From Clostridium paridis (GTDB taxonomy: Bacteria; Bacillota; Clostridia; Clostridiales; Clostridiaceae), in contig NZ_JAESWA010000020.1 of NCBI RefSeq assembly GCF_016765615.1, positions 124,001-188,000 on the forward strand: a stretch of 64,000 nt of DNA, read 5' to 3'. Within the stretch, counting starts at the first letter, position 1. Each line of letters opens with the position of its first letter. This document shows, one piece after another, positions 63,299 through 64,000 of this stretch. Below the pieces are notes generated by a model. That model made no database searches, had not been told where the DNA came from, and saw nothing but the letters and a program-made list of their open reading frames with translations. Made by a program: the position numbers and the translations under genes.

Positions 63299-63667
63299 AT
63301 GAAAATAAATGAAGTGTCAAAAAAGACAGGATTAGCTATTTCTACTATTAGATTTTATGAAAAGCAAGGATTGATTTCTGAAAAATATGTTAGTAGGGAG
63401 TCAAATAATTATCGTAATTATTCTGAAGATATAATTGAATATTTGTTAATGATAAAAACCGTTCATTCTGTTGGATTTTCTTTGACAGAAATTAAAGAAA
63501 TACAAAAAAACAATGATAATTCGGTTTCAGTTGATACAAAGATTGAACTTTTACAAAAGAAGATATTAGAAGTGGAGAAGCAGAAAGAAAACCTAATTAA
63601 AACTGAGGCTATGTTAAAGAAAATGTTGAAAAATAAATTAAATTCAAAGATTCATATGGAGGATTGA
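63299..63667 (+). CDS. MerR-family transcriptional regulator
   Basis: 122 residues: HTH INEVSKKTGLAISTIRFYEKQGLI at 3-26, wing NNYRNYSEDIIEYLLMIKTVHSVGFSL, then the dimer coiled coil (KIELLQKKILEVEKQKENLIKTEAMLKKML). There is no C-terminal Cys metal site, so an organic ligand is likelier. Start 63299 is chosen from AAAGAGGTG. Divergent to the patatin gene, its probable target. A lipoprotein gene follows at 5 bases and is likely cotranscribed. Confidence 0.92.
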   Translation: MKINEVSKKTGLAISTIRFYEKQGLISEKYVSRESNNYRNYSEDIIEYLLMIKTVHSVGFSLTEIKEIQKNNDNSVSVDTKIELLQKKILEVEKQKENLIKTEAMLKKMLKNKLNSKIHMED

Positions 63668-63672
63668 GATAA

Positions 63673-64000
63673 ATGTTAAGAAGAATGATAATATTATTGC
63701 TTTGCTCACTATTTGTATTAAGTTTAAGTGCATGTGGTAGTAAAGAAGCAAAAGATAATATAGAGTCTAAGACATCTACAACCGATACTTCAGTTCAAAA
63801 GAATGTAGGCAATAATAGTGAAAATACTGAGCAGAAACCAGAAGTGAAAAATAATGTAGATTATAAAGTAACTAAGTTAAGCGCTTCGAAAAGTGATAAT
63901 AAAATAAAGTACAATATAAAATATCCAGAAATATCAGGATTAAGTGATGAAGGTAAGCAGAAAGAGATTAATGCAATCTTAAAAAATGAGGCCTTGAAAG
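63673..64000 (+). CDS. Lipoprotein (partial, runs off the window)
   Basis: 109 codons visible. A basic N-terminus (MLRRM), hydrophobic core and lipobox LSAC with Cys21 show a lipoprotein signal peptide. A Ser/Thr/Asn-rich linker follows, then VTKLSASKSDNKIKYNIKYP and LSDEGKQKEINAILKNEAL, which looks like the start of a DUF4163/DUF3298-type domain (an RsiV-like fold). GGAGG lies upstream, overlapping the merR end. The C-terminus is beyond base 64000. Confidence 0.85.
   Translation, partial: MLRRMIILLLCSLFVLSLSACGSKEAKDNIESKTSTTDTSVQKNVGNNSENTEQKPEVKNNVDYKVTKLSASKSDNKIKYNIKYPEISGLSDEGKQKEINAILKNEALK

Overview
The window is a low-GC, AT-rich chromosomal segment with clostridial codon use (AGA/AGG/ATA/TTA rich, purine-rich Shine-Dalgarno sites, frequent TTG/GTG starts). 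The nif gene order (nifH-nifI1-nifI2-nifD-nifK-nifE-nifN/B fusion-[2Fe-2S] ferredoxin-nifV omega-nifV alpha), the short NifK, the insertion in NifD and the split homocitrate synthase are the arrangement known from saccharolytic Clostridium (C. pasteurianum, C. acetobutylicum, C. beijerinckii types). I infer a nitrogen-fixing Clostridium sensu stricto; the species cannot be fixed from sequence reading alone.

Bases 1-15.8 kb are core genome: the end of a class B penicillin-binding protein, uvrC, murB, the rapZ-yvcK-whiA cluster, a methyl-accepting chemotaxis protein, dnaE, pfkA and pyk. Bases 15.8-27.3 kb are one Mo-nitrogenase operon. Its nifH leader carries two small hexaloop hairpins that compete with an intrinsic terminator, matching the target architecture of ANTAR antiterminators. 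Hairpins between nifH/nifI1 and nifK/nifE probably set the ratio of structural to assembly proteins. NifN and NifB are fused, with a strong internal ribosome binding site at the junction.

Bases 27.4-34 kb hold an ECF sigma factor with its DUF4179 partner, a MarR regulator bracketed by two long related palindromes, a DUF1540 protein, rlmD, a DUF2200 protein and an orphan MazF-like toxin behind a consensus promoter and a leader with two alternative hairpins. Bases 34-49 kb are accessory genes built from regulator-plus-target modules: AraC/SDR, TetR/SDR, TetR/aldehyde reductase, PadR/DUF1048 x2/Cys-rich KTR/ABC exporter, a promoter with two identical palindromes driving an M55 peptidase, an SGNH esterase and a PadR regulator, an RCC1-repeat protein and a radical SAM protein. 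Several of these regulators have visible dyad operators over their target promoters.

Bases 50-64 kb contain a BNR-repeat membrane protein split at a -1 slippery heptamer and a resistance cluster: rifamycin phosphotransferase (rph), streptogramin B lyase (vgb) and streptogramin A acetyltransferase (vat). vgb is preceded by a leader with a three-codon upstream ORF and a terminator, which looks like ribosome-mediated attenuation. These are followed by small-molecule-binding and WYL regulators, a GNAT, DUF4256, a multicopper oxidase, a tandem-HTH MerR-like regulator with a DUF6273 protein, and a divergent patatin/MerR pair. The window ends inside a lipoprotein gene. No tRNA, rRNA, CRISPR array or transposase was recognised.
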